Shown here: piece by piece, positions 12,043-25,947 of the stretch
How the letters are laid out: the number at the start of each line of letters is the position of its first letter
How positions within the stretch are numbered: position 1 is the first letter of the stretch
Source: Lethocerus indicus
Taxonomy: Eukaryota; Arthropoda; Insecta; Hemiptera; Belostomatidae
Assembly (NCBI GenBank): GCA_019843655.1
Contig: JACDQD010000102.1
Location: 8,317,501 to 8,381,500 of the forward strand
Reading direction: 5' to 3'
Length of the DNA: 64,000 nt
The notes under the pieces: model-generated
The model's database searches: none
What the model was told of the DNA's origin: nothing
What the model saw: only the letters and a program-made list of their open reading frames with translations
Position numbers and translations under genes: made by a program

Positions 12043-14446
12043 ACCAATAAAGAAGGAGCGGGTCCCTGTTTTGGGCCCGGGGGTGGGTTGGGAGCGGGCA
12101 TAAATAATCTTGTTTGCCCGCCCCCGCCCCCGCCTCATGGCCCACTGTTTACACTCAGTATACAACCGACACTCGGATATTGAAATTGGGAATATTTCCC
12201 GGATATCGTTTGGAATGAAAAATGTAATATTGTTGCCCCCTTCCCCTCGGTGTACGAGCGTAAAAGATTATGCCTTTTGACCCAGTTTAAAAAACATTCA
12301 TCTCTGATGTGAGTACAGTTACAAAAAATCAATAGAGTATTGTAGGAAAACGTCTTCTGTTAGATACAACATTTTGTATTAGGTATAAAACCGGAAACTG
12401 TTCGCGCAGCATGTTACCACATTATAGAATATCGAATTCTGCATATTGTAATTGGTCGCGCTAGGAATCTGGAGGCCCCATCGACTGCCAAATTCAAGTT
12501 GAACGTATTTATATATGTCAACACATTAAATTAATAATATGAGATAATGTAACCCGGAGTAAATCAGCAATGATCTTGGTGTCGACGTGGAACACTGGAT
12601 ATTTATTCTCCGGTAAAGATTGGGATGTCGGTGAAAGGTATAAAAACTGGTGATCGTAAATCATGTCATCAATCGGCCCAACCAGTTAATAGCTGTTTAC
12701 AATGGAGGGGGAGGGGGTTGTCCTCCCCTAACTTGCACCCTAATTACAATTCTGCCCGGAATTCAACCGGGGGATGACGATTCGGTCCGTCGCCCGAACC
12801 CCCGGCTAACTGCCGACCGAAGTTTGTAATATCTCCTTTCGGTCTTTTTATTACCGAAGAGCAATGAAGATTTATTGGTTCGCTTTTTAATATCCCCCTA
12901 ATCGGCGTAATTAAAGGGAACAAAGTTTATAATTAATATCTCGTTCGAATCCGAAGAAAGCGATGATTTTATTACTTTCAGTTTCTGCGGCCGTAATCAG
13001 CCCATTGCGAGTGTTGAGATGCCGTTGAGAGAAAATTTTTAAATATACAACTGTCGATCAATTTTACCAGTAAAGGCTGGAAATTACCGTAGTCTAAAAT
13101 ATATGTATGTCGCATAAATAAACCGTCTAATGTTTCAAAATGCGAGCTGTTTCCAACGGCAAGAGGGTTGGGGTTACAGCCACTCAGATAGGTTTCGACA
13201 TCCAGTCAGGTTATCCCTCAGTAATCTGACAATGATTGGATCATCGACTGGTGACATGCGTGAAACCCTGGCTACCGTATGACCGAGCATGCGAGAAGAG
13301 ACGGAAATTCTAACGGAGATTATAATGTGAAATTATTTTACCTTGAGCCTATACTTAAACATTCCTCTGTTATTCAATTAAAAATTAGTTTTATATTTCG
13401 GAGAATGGTAAATAAATTTCGATTTCATGCAGTAAATGATGCTGGATGTAACGCGAATAGTGTACACTCATGACCACTGCACTGTGTTTTATACATGCAC
13501 ACTCCGAAACATTCTTTTATATTTCATAGGATTACAGTGTTTATCCGTTATAATGTTGAAATAATAGAATCAAATCTCTACTATACCTATACAGAGGGTC
13601 AATATATTATGATTTATTGGATACTGTACGCGGTACGGTGGAGGGGTGCAGGTCATTAAACAGAATGCCGAGCCGGGCGGCAAATATCTGAGGCCACCAC
13701 TAGGTTGCCCTCAAGGACGGCCCTACGCATTCGTTCGACAAACTAATTGAACGCTGGGAATTAATTAAACCAATATTGACGGAATTCCAGCAATAATTAT
13801 CTCCCCGGATATATATCCAATATGAACTGGTTCAACCGAGATATGCGGATATATTTGTGCCGCCCATTAAAGCGTCCCAGTGTTAAAAGCGTCCCTATAT
13901 GCTAAATTTCGTTTCACTATTCGTTAAACACAATCATTCTACCCATACTTATTGTGAATTAGAATAATTCCCTAGTGCATACTTTTACTATCATTGACTT
14001 ATTTTTTCTTATTATTTTTTTCTTATTTCTTATTGTTTCTTAAATAAACTACTCTGCACTTATCTCTCTATTATTTCAGGTATTTAATTTTATGTAAAAA
14101 TCACTGGTGGAATAATAAGCTCTTCTCAAATAATCTGGATTTCTGTCGAAATCGTAATGCCACCTTGAGTTGGACATCACACGTATAAACCTAAACATTC
14201 TTGGAGTATAGCGTCCTAATTATATACAAATGCGCTCGCTCTATTACTTATGCAGCTGTATTTTTAGTATTCCACAAGAACAAGGAGAACGACTGCTTCA
14301 TGGCGTGAAAAGCTCTAGATACGACGAGGCCGTGGACTAGGAATCCCCTTATCTCTACCCTGGCTCCATACAACAGGGTCGCATAAATTAACGACAACAA
14401 CCGGGTGGCGGAGTCCTACGAGAAATATTCCCAAAGATAGATAAAA
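12040..14446. other. Non-coding stretch
   Basis: I see no gene. A GC-rich patch lies immediately after the GA tract (12057-12130) and another at 12700-12830; the rest is AT-rich. Near 14079 a pyrimidine-rich run ends in CAG directly followed by GTATTT, a weak candidate recursive-splice site discussed in the findings. Open frames are short and unrecognised. Confidence 0.6.
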
Positions 14447-14449
14447 ATA

Positions 14450-14500
<51 letters not shown>
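14447..14500. repeat. (AT)n microsatellite
   Basis: AT dinucleotide tract of 54 bases, interrupted once by G at 14455 and pure from 14456 to 14500. The tyrosine-isoleucine frames it produces on both strands are artefacts of the repeat. Confidence 0.97.
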
Positions 14501-14504
<4 letters not shown>

Positions 14505-17185
14505 GTAGTATATTTCTTGGCGCGAATATAAGAAGGAAGCGCTCGGGCCGAAAATCGAAATATAAATCAAGCGCGGCCTTCTTCCTTCCGCCCCCGCGCG
14601 TCAAAAAATTCCGAGATATCGCCCCCCTCCATATTTCATGGCTTACCTGTGTACTGATATATTTATTGAACGGGTAGTGCTTGTATTTATTCCCCCGGTC
14701 GCTTTTAAATTCGATGAATATAAAATGCATTAGACCAAATATATTGCTCTTTTATTGCATTCATAAATAACTCCCATTCGACATTAAAGGTTTTGAATTA
14801 TTTAAAGTCAGCAAAAGTAATTCAGCTATTAGTATACAGGTTCAATTTGCTTGAAATAAAATCGCGGTCTTGACGAGAACGTTAGGAAGTAAATCTGGGA
14901 ACAAATAATAAACAATATATATAAATTATATTGTACGGGATATTCCATGTTCCTATAGCTCCCTCTCAAATAAACGTGCCAAATTCTCCTCTCATGTATT
15001 CTTTCCTATTCGTGCGATGTGCCTTCCATCTGTTCAGGGTTGAGTGAAACAGTTTTTGCTAAATGCCCCCCAATTAGTATTATCCGCTTGTACCGCTAAT
15101 AAGGAGTACCGAAAAGCAGGACGAGCTTACCTCAATTCCCGTTTGGTATAAAATAATTCGACAAGCTTTTCGACAACTTCCCCTAATCACCCCTCACCAG
15201 GACAATTCATTTCAAATGGCAGAAACAAAATTTCCATTCTTTCTGAATTTATATTCTTAGCCAAAAAGCGGCTTAGGAGAATGGAATTCGGACAAAAAAA
15301 ACAGTGGGAGGCACTCCACACTATTAGTCTTTCGGCTAGCAGAAAAACAGAATTCTTCTTTAATTCCCCCGCCGTAATACAATATGCAGCGTGAAATGGA
15401 ATGGGGGGAGATTTGAACGTTTTTAAAGAAAATTGGTAATTTGCCAGGAGACTACTTTGGGAAACTGTTCCCGATAGTCGCCTGGAAGTTGAGACCGGAA
15501 TATGACAATAAAAAAGATAAAAATAAAAGGTCCCGTAGAGAATAAAACACGATTCGGAAAACGTTGTTTTCTTCTGAATTCTAAACGGATTTGGGCTTTA
15601 CTTTAAACAAATGACTTCCCCCTCATCTAGTGGGAACATTATCTTTATGCCTCCCTGAAAATACTCGCGTACATCAAGAGAACCGACTTTCTCTGAGCTC
15701 GTGTTGTTAAAAACATTTTTTTCAGGGTACAGAAGACAAGGGGTGGTCGTTTACAATAATTCAGAAGAACTCTGCTTCACATACTTTTTATTGTATTACA
15801 TAAATATTTAATGTTCATCGTGTTATTACCACGAAGAAATAATAATAGGCGCAATGAAACTCTACCGTAGACAAGACTGCAAATATGGAGGTCAACATTT
15901 GTTAAAAATATATTATTTTGCCTGCAATTTGAACAATTCCTGAATGCTAATTTTTAATACTTTAGTTTTAACTAATTTAAGATATTTGATCATTGCGTAA
16001 ACTCCGTGGTGTAAACATGTGAGATAAGACGGACCCACTTACTATCCGATTGTTAACTTGTTTCAACACGATTTTCCGGAAATAATGTGGCCCGGTTGTG
16101 ATTTAAACCGGCGGCTAATTAGTTTCGGTCGGCGGCTAAATTAATTAGCGGCGACGCTTCGGACCGCGCGGAACGGATTTTTACATCGGCCCCCGCTCCG
16201 CGCGAATAATCTGATTAAACAAAAACTGAAGTCGGACGGGTGGGCGGGCGGAAGTCGGGACGAGGCTTCGTGGGAAAAACAGGGGCCGGCTCCGCCTTCC
16301 TCCTATTGGTTTATGTAAATGATATCTAATCCGGGATTTAGATTTCGTGGGGGGGCGATGGGGTGAGGTTCGACGGAGGACGAGGCGGGTTTGGCTTTTC
16401 GTGTCCCGGGCCCGCTCCCTTCTCCTACCCCAATGTTGACACTACCTATCTCTGTGTGCTCAGACCCGCCGATAAAGCACCCCCGATATCATCACCCCAA
16501 CCAGCCAGAATAGAATATGACGAGGAGGTACGCACTCGCCACCTCACTTCCATCGATACACTTCGTTAAATACGCCCATTAATCTCTTCTATGTTGAAAC
16601 CGAAGAATGTTTAAAATAAGTTATCATCCTCAACACTAATCTTAATTAACAATCAGTATTTATTGTAACAGCAACTGGTACCCGGTTATTTATATTTTAA
16701 CGCTTATTATACGCTTTAATCGATCGGATGCTTTAATTGTTCGAGAGTTTTCTCGAAGGACAGGAAAAACTGTCTCGATTTTCCCACCTATGTGTTCCTA
16801 AGCTAGACCAGCTGTCTACGAAACAAAGCGTCAGAACGTTCAGAAATCGTGCACATATTTGAGAAAAGCTCCCCGCGTACAATGTTGAGAAATAATTATA
16901 CATTTCCAAATACTCAGGCAAAACAATGGCTAGAATGATCTGTTAATTACCTCTGACATTTGATCCTCCGTCGCTCGATATATCAACTCCGAGCATAGAG
17001 TCGGCCCGATTAACGCCAGAATTAAGAATCCACCGGCCGATGTTATCTCGTTAAAAAGGTAATTTTGGCGCAGAAGCCGGGGATAGCTCCAGTGCCGCGT
17101 GGGAGGACGGGGGAAATAAATTCGGTCGATAAGAAAACAAAGTGGAGGAGCGGACGAGGAGGGAATTGGAAGGGTGGAAGATGAC

Positions 17186-17190
<5 letters not shown>
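14501..17190. other. Non-coding stretch with a GC-rich, homeobox-site-rich block
   Basis: No gene is recognised. Sequence from about 14640 to 16060 is AT-rich. A GC-rich block spans roughly 16080-16560. Its first part (16080-16300) combines CpG-rich sequence with several TAATTA-type cores and a perfect TAATCTGATTA palindrome, and is listed separately. Open frames in the block are short. Confidence 0.55.
16080..16300. promoter_or_regulatory. Candidate cis-regulatory block with homeodomain sites
   Basis: This GC-rich segment contains GGCGGCTAATTAG at about 16110 and a related GGCGGCTAAATTAATTAG about 25 bases further on, which form an imperfect direct repeat. At 16207-16217 lies TAATCTGATTA, a palindrome of two TAAT/ATTA half-sites with the spacing known for dimers of paired-class or K50 homeodomains. 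AT-rich homeodomain cores embedded in CpG-rich DNA are what a developmental enhancer or conserved non-coding element can look like. Function is an inference; no promoter or gene is identified next to it. Confidence 0.25.
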
Positions 17191-17255
<65 letters not shown>

Positions 17256-17266
17256 AGAGAGAGAGA
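17191..17266. repeat. (GA)n microsatellite
   Basis: Pure GA from 17191 to 17249, then G-interrupted GA to about 17266. It sits inside a GC- and purine-rich segment (about 17030-17410). The minus-strand serine-rich frame across it is a repeat artefact. Confidence 0.97.
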
Positions 17267-20200
17267 AATAGAGGAAACGCGGGAGTGAGGTGGCTGTATC
17301 AGATTGCTCATTTGCTGGTTATTGGGTAAGGGGGGCTCGGCGGGGGTGGAGGGGGCGACTATCCTCATTACGGACCCGTTGGTGGGAAAGGGGCGGAATG
17401 AAGAAGGGGAGTCGCGTTACGTCACTTCCGCTACTACCCTCCCAACATCACTAGTCAGTCTTCGCACGCCGTCTTGATATTCCGCTAGGAAAACCCGACG
17501 AGAGAAAACGCCAGACATTATTGTAGAAATCAATTCTACGATTTAAAGCCATATCGATGTAGATCGGAGGTCACAGTGTATCTTACATATAGACCGAGAT
17601 TTAATTGGAGTTTATTTACATAGGTTGAATACAGTTGATATCAGGACCATCCTCCTAAATTTCCGCTGATGATGTGTTCAATGAAAGCGGTTAACGAAAA
17701 AAATGTCCCAACAATGCTGAAGACGGTTAAAATTAGATAAAATAAATTACTGAGCCATTAATCTAACTTATTGCTGAGCAGGAGCCAGTAATCTAGCTAA
17801 TACTGATACCGGCTAAAGCCCACTCTTTCGACCTACAGCCAATATCCCGGGCACTTCGCATTGCTTTTAGGAGGAAATATAATTGACACGTGTAGGCTGA
17901 AATAATTAAATTTGAACCGAGAGCTCAATTATTGTTTCAAACCTAATGTATTATCGTCCACCCGCTACTGTATTGGGATTTCGCATTTCGTTTGCCAACA
18001 CACTAGAGCGTGGAATGTGCAAGTAGGTCAAATTTATAGGCGCCGAGCACACCTCTCACATAGCCCGCCTCTGCGTTCTTTTTCTTTCCGCTGCTCTCGC
18101 CATCTTCGGAGACGCTGTCAAGCTCTCGCGGCGAATTCAATATACGCTCTCACTCGACAAGAATAATCTAAGAGTTGCGCTCCGTTCGCAATTCATTTCG
18201 TCCTTTTATTTTTACAGTACTCCGACTAGCCGTCGCTTGTGTAAATTGTTTTTTAATTTTCTTATTTCGCTGGTAAGTTTCGTATAAGCCGTGTACGATA
18301 ATATGAAATGGGCTTTATATTAATAAAAGATATTATTAATATTATTAATAAGACCGAATATTTAACAACAAAATATAAGTTGAACGGTTACGTTTTACCT
18401 GTATTTGAATGTGATAACAAATAATACAAGTTGTATTATGAGCCTTGATCGAAAGATTTGTTCCAGATAAATTAAAGGCGTACAATTGTATACTCCATTC
18501 TGTTGGAATATTCAATTTCGTATTTCGGACGTTTTCCTTCCTTCGGACATTGTTCACTCTTGATTGCCCGTTGTAAAATCTCTTACGTTATTCCTCGGGG
18601 GCTGTTTAGAATTCTCCGATTCCAATCGATAGAGTGGATCAGTTATGAGGCCGGCTCAACATGTAGGAGGCGTACTGGTAGGGCTAACAAATGAATGGTG
18701 GGTGGGTGGGTGGTCTGCAGGGCACTCGATGCGGCCTCCGCGTCTGCCTCTACCATCCCCTACAACCAGCTATTTTTCAATCAAAAGCCCGATCCGCCGG
18801 CGGCCGGCCGATCCCGGTATCCCTTCAATGGGATATATACGGACGCGCCAACCAAAGGAATCCAGCCCAGCTAATCGACCAGCGCTAATTTGAAAGCCCG
18901 ACTTCGGGCTCCTTGAATAGGGCCGCATTAAAAGGAGGCCTGCGGGCTTAAAACTGTGTAGCAATACTTCTATTATTTTTTCCTTTCGGATCCAGTAAAA
19001 CATATCCACGAAATAATATTGTCCGACACACATAAAGCATTTATAAAGAATAACAAAAAGTAAGAGTAACAAAACATTATTTTCTGCCAGTACATTTTCG
19101 GCATACGTTCGGAATAGTAGGCGATCGCATTTTCGGATATAAAAAGTCCTACAAGAACGAAGGATACCTGTACAGTTCCAATAAAGTGATGGCGTTACTG
19201 GTATCCAACCGAATTATTGGAAAAACGTCGTTTTGTTTAACGGAACGACCAAAGGGACACAGTTTAAATCAGTATATGCATCTCCACCTACCCCAATACC
19301 CCGGTGAATCTAGCCGCCTGTGACAACTCAGTTTAACAGAATGAATTTGGAAAGTTTCAACCGCTCTTGTTATACATAATTAATCATTCCTTTGAGGGTT
19401 ATGTCCCATTTAAAGTTTTTTTAATTTCGAAAGGCCCGTACAGGAAGCGTTTTGAACGAGAGAAAGATTGAGAGGCGAGGTATACAATTTTTAAACCGGG
19501 TTCGCTGGCAACAGCCGTATATTAGATCGGTCGGAGCCGAGCGGAAATATATTTAGTTTGGCGGGATGACAGGCGGCCGTCGTACATAAACGGACGATTT
19601 ACGGGGACGATTTTCATTCTCCTGGAATTCTATAACTCCGGTGAACGTGGACGGGCGGCCCGGGGGAGGGGATCCAATATCCGTGGCGGGATTGGGGCAC
19701 AATAAGTTGAACAGATCATGCCCCCCAGACAGGTGAAATCCCGCCCCTCATCATCGCCACCATAACAATAACCATTCTCACTCTTGAGGCTCACTCGCCC
19801 GCTCGTGGCGTGTTTTTGGATATATTTTAAAATTTTATACAAGAGCGAAGGGCCTCTCCGCGGTATTATCCAACCTACGAATTGCAACCGCCTCTCCAAT
19901 GTTATACGCCGCCAATTCGGTTCACATCGTTAGTAGTATAAGTGGATAGCGGTACAGTAATCAATGCATTACGGTTAGCGCTTTCGTGGTACCGGAGAGA
20001 TGTCTGGCCTTTTTAACTGGTAGAAATTCAATAAATCAGATATAAGAGGTGCAAATTTTAGAGATATATGTTTAGTATTAAGAAAGGTTCGAATATGACA
20101 TAAATTTGGCGAGATGTGGCACCTTTATATCGGTTGAGATTGGCGAACTTTTTTTTATAAAGATATCGTAATTTAAGCTTTAAATACTTCAACATTAGGA

Positions 20201-23035
20201 GATATGGATGATTTGATCTATCTCAAGAGTACCTTACAAGAATAAAAAAAATAACTCTATTAGAAGTAAGAGTTGATGCCTGTCGGGCGTAGGTTAGGCA
20301 AACCCGGTTGGCGGTCTTGTGTGGCGGGCTCCTCCCACGGGGCGCCATGGCTCCCCTCTCCAAACAACTAGGCACCACCCTCAAATCGTAGATTCTTTAG
20401 AACTATTACTTCTACTTGATATATTAATTTTCATTTACATTTTTTCTAACCCCTCTAAGTAATATAGCAAGATGAGCGATTTACAAATTATATTAACACT
20501 CCCAATAGTATTTCTTCAAAACAGTCGTGGAAGAAATAAGAATCCTTACGCAAGAATTGATTGGGACTTCCTGTTATTAGTTCAGACCTGTGTAATTTAT
20601 ATTTCGAAATTACCGGTGTTCTTTCCTCAATAAGAACTTATGCAATGTCGATATCGGTAACGGAAAGGAAATGCTCTGATAAAAATTACGTTATGTGGTA
20701 GTTTTCGATTGCGGCTACAGTTACCATAACTAATACCTCTTTCCTGACAAATGTTCAAAATTTAATAATTAAACAAACTTGCAATAATTAAAATTTTATG
20801 TCAGCTATATTGCCAAGAATATTAACGGGACCAAACCAAATGTAAAAAGCACAACCATATAGGTTTGGAGGTTTACCGTTAATATTTAATAGTCGCAAGT
20901 TCGTAAATACATTTTATAATTTGTGAAACCAAGAACTTATATTATTTTCGAAATTATAAGTAAATTTTTTTGAAATTATAACTTTATTAAACAATTCGAT
21001 ATCTTCCGTACTACACGATTTAAAAACTATGTACAATTCGAGTTGGCGTAAAATATTTTTTCCTGCAGTGAGGAAACACAGTACGGGCCTACATAACGTT
21101 ATCGATTGGCCGATAAAGCATATCTAAAGCAGGGCTTTTATTATTACGGCGAAACCAACAGATAGCGAACGCTCTATCGTTGGACACACAAACGCCCGAA
21201 GCTACGGGTTTTACCGGCCTATACCATTGTAGACGCTCCAGTCACGCGAACCCCAATTACAAAATTATAAGTTGGTTACTTCCAACATATAATAACTATC
21301 CGAACTCAGATCCTATGAGAAAACCTCTGTACTGTTAGATGATTCACTCTGTCCGCCTAATTGATACATTTTTCTTTCTACGCGGGATTTGAGCATTGAG
21401 TGAATCGCAGTACTGTTTACGAGACTATATTAAATGTCCGTATTTATCTTAAAAAATGGTATTTAATGAATGACTGGTATTTACCTTACCCAAAATTACC
21501 ATTGTATGGATCTCTCGAATTGACTACAATATGGACCTATTATGGACTTATTTTGATTGAAATCATAATTAAATTAAATAATTTAAATTGTATTTGACAT
21601 AAACACGATGTGGGGGCTTTTCATGTGGTACTGTCCAAGTAAGTAAGCAGCGTATATGAAGCGTGTAATAACTTTAATTATCAAGCCATAAATATTGAAT
21701 TTGACAGTTGTACAAACAAGTTTGTATATTCAAACGTTCGAAATTAAAGAATTATATAATTTAGTAATAACTTATAAGCTTAATGTATTTACTAAACATT
21801 TCTCAAATTATAAATTTAACATTACTCGGTCTGTTGTTGAAAAAATATTTTCTTGTATGTCAGATACTGGTAGGAAATGCTTGTAGTAATTTTGATGGGA
21901 TAGGGGCATGACTTGAGTTCGCCGGGGCGATGTCGCTGTCAATAGGGGTGAATATACAAACATATATTCTCCGGTCGTTCTTCGGCGGAGAGTCGGCCCT
22001 CGGATAGCAATGTGTTTTGTTTGACGAGGGTGACCCCAAGGATTAGGATGTGATCTCCTTCTGTTTTTAAGGGCCGCGGGCCGAATCCGGGGTAATCCTT
22101 GGGTCAACAGATCCCTTCGGGCTTGCAACAACAAGGGCCGACCACGGCGCGGCTGAAATTGAAATGGGACCGGGAAAGGGGATATCGGCGGTGTCTCAGG
22201 CCCCCTCCCCAGCCTCCTATTCCATACCCCTCGGCTGTCAATAATACACACATTCCAACCAACTAGAACACCAACCGACTGATACATGACGGACCGCGTT
22301 CAACCGAAGTACGCTTGTAAGACTGTAGCCCCGTCATTGACTATCATAGTACATCTGTGGAGCATGACACATTGTAAAGCGAAAATTATTTGGATTTTTA
22401 AACTTTTACTGGCGCTTTAGTCTGTATTACTGACGGATTCCTACTGAAGAATGCGTATACCTTAAATATGTCCATGCGAGTGAAGAAGAAACTATTCCAA
22501 AACTGATTATTATCACTCGAAAATGTTCCATTACCAGGTATGTTTTCTAAATCACGTAAACAAAATGTTTATGTGAACGAGCGAACCATTTGTCTTCCAA
22601 ATCAATAACCATCACCGATGGAATTACCAAAGAGGATTGCAAATTACCATCTATAATACAACATATTAATTTCAACATGTAATATGAATAATAAGTAATA
22701 CGACTGTACAAAATTGAGGGAGCCAAGTCAACAACTTGTTCCCACGGCAACCGCTCCGTCTCGGGCGGCAGGTCCGCAAGTGCGGCGCAGTTTTCTTATT
22801 CGACGAATTTATCTTATTCGAAGAGGCCCATAGGGTAATGAAAGGGATGGGCAATACCAGACTCCAGCGCCCGTCTCACGACTTAAACCCGAGTAAGCGG
22901 AGATATTGCTTCTGCCCGCTCTCCTCTCCTGGCCGTTCGGATTTTATTGGATGGACCTTGACTTTTAATAAAGCTCGGGAAAACAATCAGCAGAGGTCCC
23001 GGCTCGGATTTGTCGGGCAAGATACACTCACAAAG
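17267..23035. other. Non-coding stretch
   Basis: No gene is recognised. GC-rich patches lie near 18640-18930, 19480-19880, 20280-20360, 21900-22220 and 22730-22990, separated by strongly AT-rich DNA, most clearly 20380-21060. A minus-strand open stretch of 159 codons (21808-22287) is proline- and arginine-rich because of its GC content and matches no family I know. A CCAG|GTATGT junction occurs at about 22535 with only a modest pyrimidine tract. Confidence 0.6.
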
Positions 23036-23053
23036 ACACACACACACACACAC
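23036..23053. repeat. (AC)9 microsatellite
   Basis: Short AC tract of 18 bases with imperfect flanks. It lies inside a 194-codon plus-strand open stretch, where it encodes alternating Thr-His. This argues that the frame is accidental. Confidence 0.9.
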
Positions 23054-25896
23054 GCAGATTTATTTGCCCTTCAGATTATTGGATTTATCTCGTTGGAGTT
23101 TCTCCAATCTTGTACTGTTCTTATTATTATTGCCCGGCCCAGGAAATTAAGGGGAATCCTTTCTTTTTCAATTTTCAAACAATATATCAACACGAGTTAT
23201 AATGTATTTAAAGACTGTGATTTTATCCCATTTCCATCATGTGTAACTTGTCACCCATTTTCGTCCATGACTTCAGTTTACAAGTACAGCCGAAATGATT
23301 ATAATACGCAGACGACATGAACAGCACATAAAGGTCAAACATAGCACTTATAACCCACTTTTGGGGACAAGACTGCAATCATTCATGATAGGGACGTATT
23401 CCATCTCCGATCATTCTCACTGATTTATAAACAAATCCAACACTTACGTTAACATCACTATAATTATTGAGCTTCCATAGGCCCCCGCGTGTAGTTTTCT
23501 AGAGTCCGAACAACGCGGACGAGCGGGTTCCATTTTGCCTCTAGATTCTCCCATCCTAATCGCTCGTCTGTATTAAATCCCGCGTCTTCTTGAGGGGATG
23601 AGGGGGAGAGCGAAAATCGATTGTGATTACCTAAAAAAAATGGGGAAAAACTTATTTTCGGTATCCCTCTCTCGTCCATTTTCGTTGTCTCATCCTACCG
23701 CTTAAGTAAGAAGAAGGTTTCACAATTTTCAAGGTAAAATTTCAATCCTTATCCCGTGGGAACTCTGAAGAGTTCGGCTTTATTGCCGGGCACGCACCCC
23801 CTCAACAATATCCCGAGCCGCGTACGGACTACATGCTTTATGGGAATTCTTTTCAAACTGATGGACCGGGCGGAAAGAAGGTTCGATAGGAAAAATGTCC
23901 GATTTTGGCCTACCTCACGAGCCCCATGGCCTCGATTGTGGAGTCGCGTTGATTTATTAAGGGCCGAAAGGCTTATCGAAAATGCCGGATGGTCTGGAAA
24001 GAAGTATTCGTAGTTGTTACGTATCGAGAACAAGTTTTTCATAAAGGAATTTCGATGCCCACTTTCTACTATCCGTTTCGAGAAATATACGAACGGAAAA
24101 AATAGCGACGTTTCTCGGGTCAGGTACAAGAACTTCGTCAGAAGATTGTTGGGGTAGGGGGCAACGTTTGGACAAATTTGAACGGTACGTGAGCCGAAAA
24201 GCTGAGGAAAGGCGATTCGGCGAACAAGGCCTAGGGAAAAATACTTGATTGAACTAAAAATATGAAAAATGCGAGTGCTCGACAACTGTGACCGAACTGT
24301 AAATAACTCGATTTTTACTATATCCAAGAAATACCCAGTAAAGAGAACAGAAAAATATTCGACCCCTGTCGCATAAGACAAGCATAAACAGCGTCTATAC
24401 GTTATAAAACTTGGAAGGATATTAAATAAATATTGTTTAAATAGAAATATTTATTCGGGGACATATCTATTAAAAGGTAAAGTAACATGCATTTACAGCG
24501 GTCAAAAAGTCTAAAGTTAAATTATTTCAAAATACACGGAAGGCATCTGTCAGCATCTGTTCTTTGGATGGATGAAGATATAAAAATATCGTTAATATTA
24601 ACTAACCGAACTTCTGTATAATTTCCAGGGAATGAAATGTCCAATGATTAGATGGTACAATAAAATAGGAATCGATATGAAAGTTTATTGAAAAATATTA
24701 ATCCTATATAAGTTAGAAAACAACCTGGATCCGTTAAGATGGACTTAGTAGTTTCTTCATCAGCTGGTCTCTCTGTTATTCCTGGCTTTGTTCTGGATTT
24801 GGCGGAATAGGAATAGTGATGTTGGTGTAGTTGAGGAGGAGTGGCAGGAGGGCTCCTCGGGCACATTACTTACTCTGGCTGTAGTTGGTGCGATTAACGC
24901 TTTCCCGGAGCCCGGCTAATGCCACCCCATCCGCTTTTATTACAATCAACCGCTCAGCCCAACTCCCCGTTCACAGTGCCCGCTCCAATTTCGAGTAACG
25001 CTCACGACTATTGTTATTTTTATTTACGGAGAACAATTAAATCGGGCCTTCGACGGACGAATTTCGATCCTCCTTTCCGGGGATCATTTCACCGCGGGAA
25101 TTCGGTCGAGACGAATCTAAAAGTAAAGTAAAGTCAGTACGCTTTTATCTACGTAAGAATGAAGATCCGGCACAGGACCGGAATATGGTATATATGAATT
25201 TTCATGTTCAAATGTTCGTTTCCCTTTGCGATCGATCGGAAATAGGTCAGAGATCTCTCATTTTTATTATCGGGTGGTCAACAATTCAATTCGAAAGCTA
25301 TATTCTCTTATGCCGAAAGAAGCCTTCTGTTATTAGGATCCATTTTATCTAGAATGCTTAATTATAATGTATAGAAATTTGTTTGGGCTGTTGGGTTTCT
25401 CTTTTGTTTCATGGAAATCAAACAAACTATGATACGAACCGAATCTGCAGCATGAAATCCGAATGCAGAAGGCATAAACAATTTTGAGGTTAGATTCAGA
25501 AAACAATTTTCCTTCAGGAACGATCGTTTAGCCTTCGGGACGGATCTCTTCGGCGGGTCGTTACTGCCGAACCCGGTAATATTTTTTTCATTCTTTTTCG
25601 AGAACAAAAAGCGGGCCAGGACCGAGAAACGGCCAGATTCCGATCGGAGAGAATTGGAGGCCGACAAAGAAGGAGTGAGAGCCAGGAGGGGGTGGAGGAG
25701 ACTCTATAATGATGCGTTGGCGGGATTGTCGGTAGTGGAATGGGGCTGTGGGGTGGGGGTGCCGGTGGCTGCGACGGGGTGTGGTATTACACTCCGGAAA
25801 ATTAAGGGTTGGCTCGACTTAGACTGATGATGTTCATTATGCCGAGAACTGAAACCCTGGCCCAAGTGCCGTCAGCCTCCCCCGTCGACTATTTGT

Positions 25897-25918
25897 GGGC
25901 GGGGGGCGGGGGGCGGGG
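25897..25918 (+). other. G-quadruplex-forming motif
   Basis: Four G-runs (GGG, G6, G6, GGGG) are separated by single C residues, with one-base loops throughout. Very short loops are known to favour stable parallel G-quadruplexes. The motif is on the plus strand in a GC-rich patch, about 30 bases before a perfect 9-bp hairpin. No gene or promoter is assigned nearby, so a role is unknown. Confidence 0.6.
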
Positions 25919-25947
25919 AGGCGTCTCTTTAGGGACCGACCGACTTC

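Noticed and set aside
22736..23320. 194-codon plus-strand open frame
   Set aside because: It crosses an AC microsatellite as Thr-His repeats, shows no family motif, and its composition changes along the frame.
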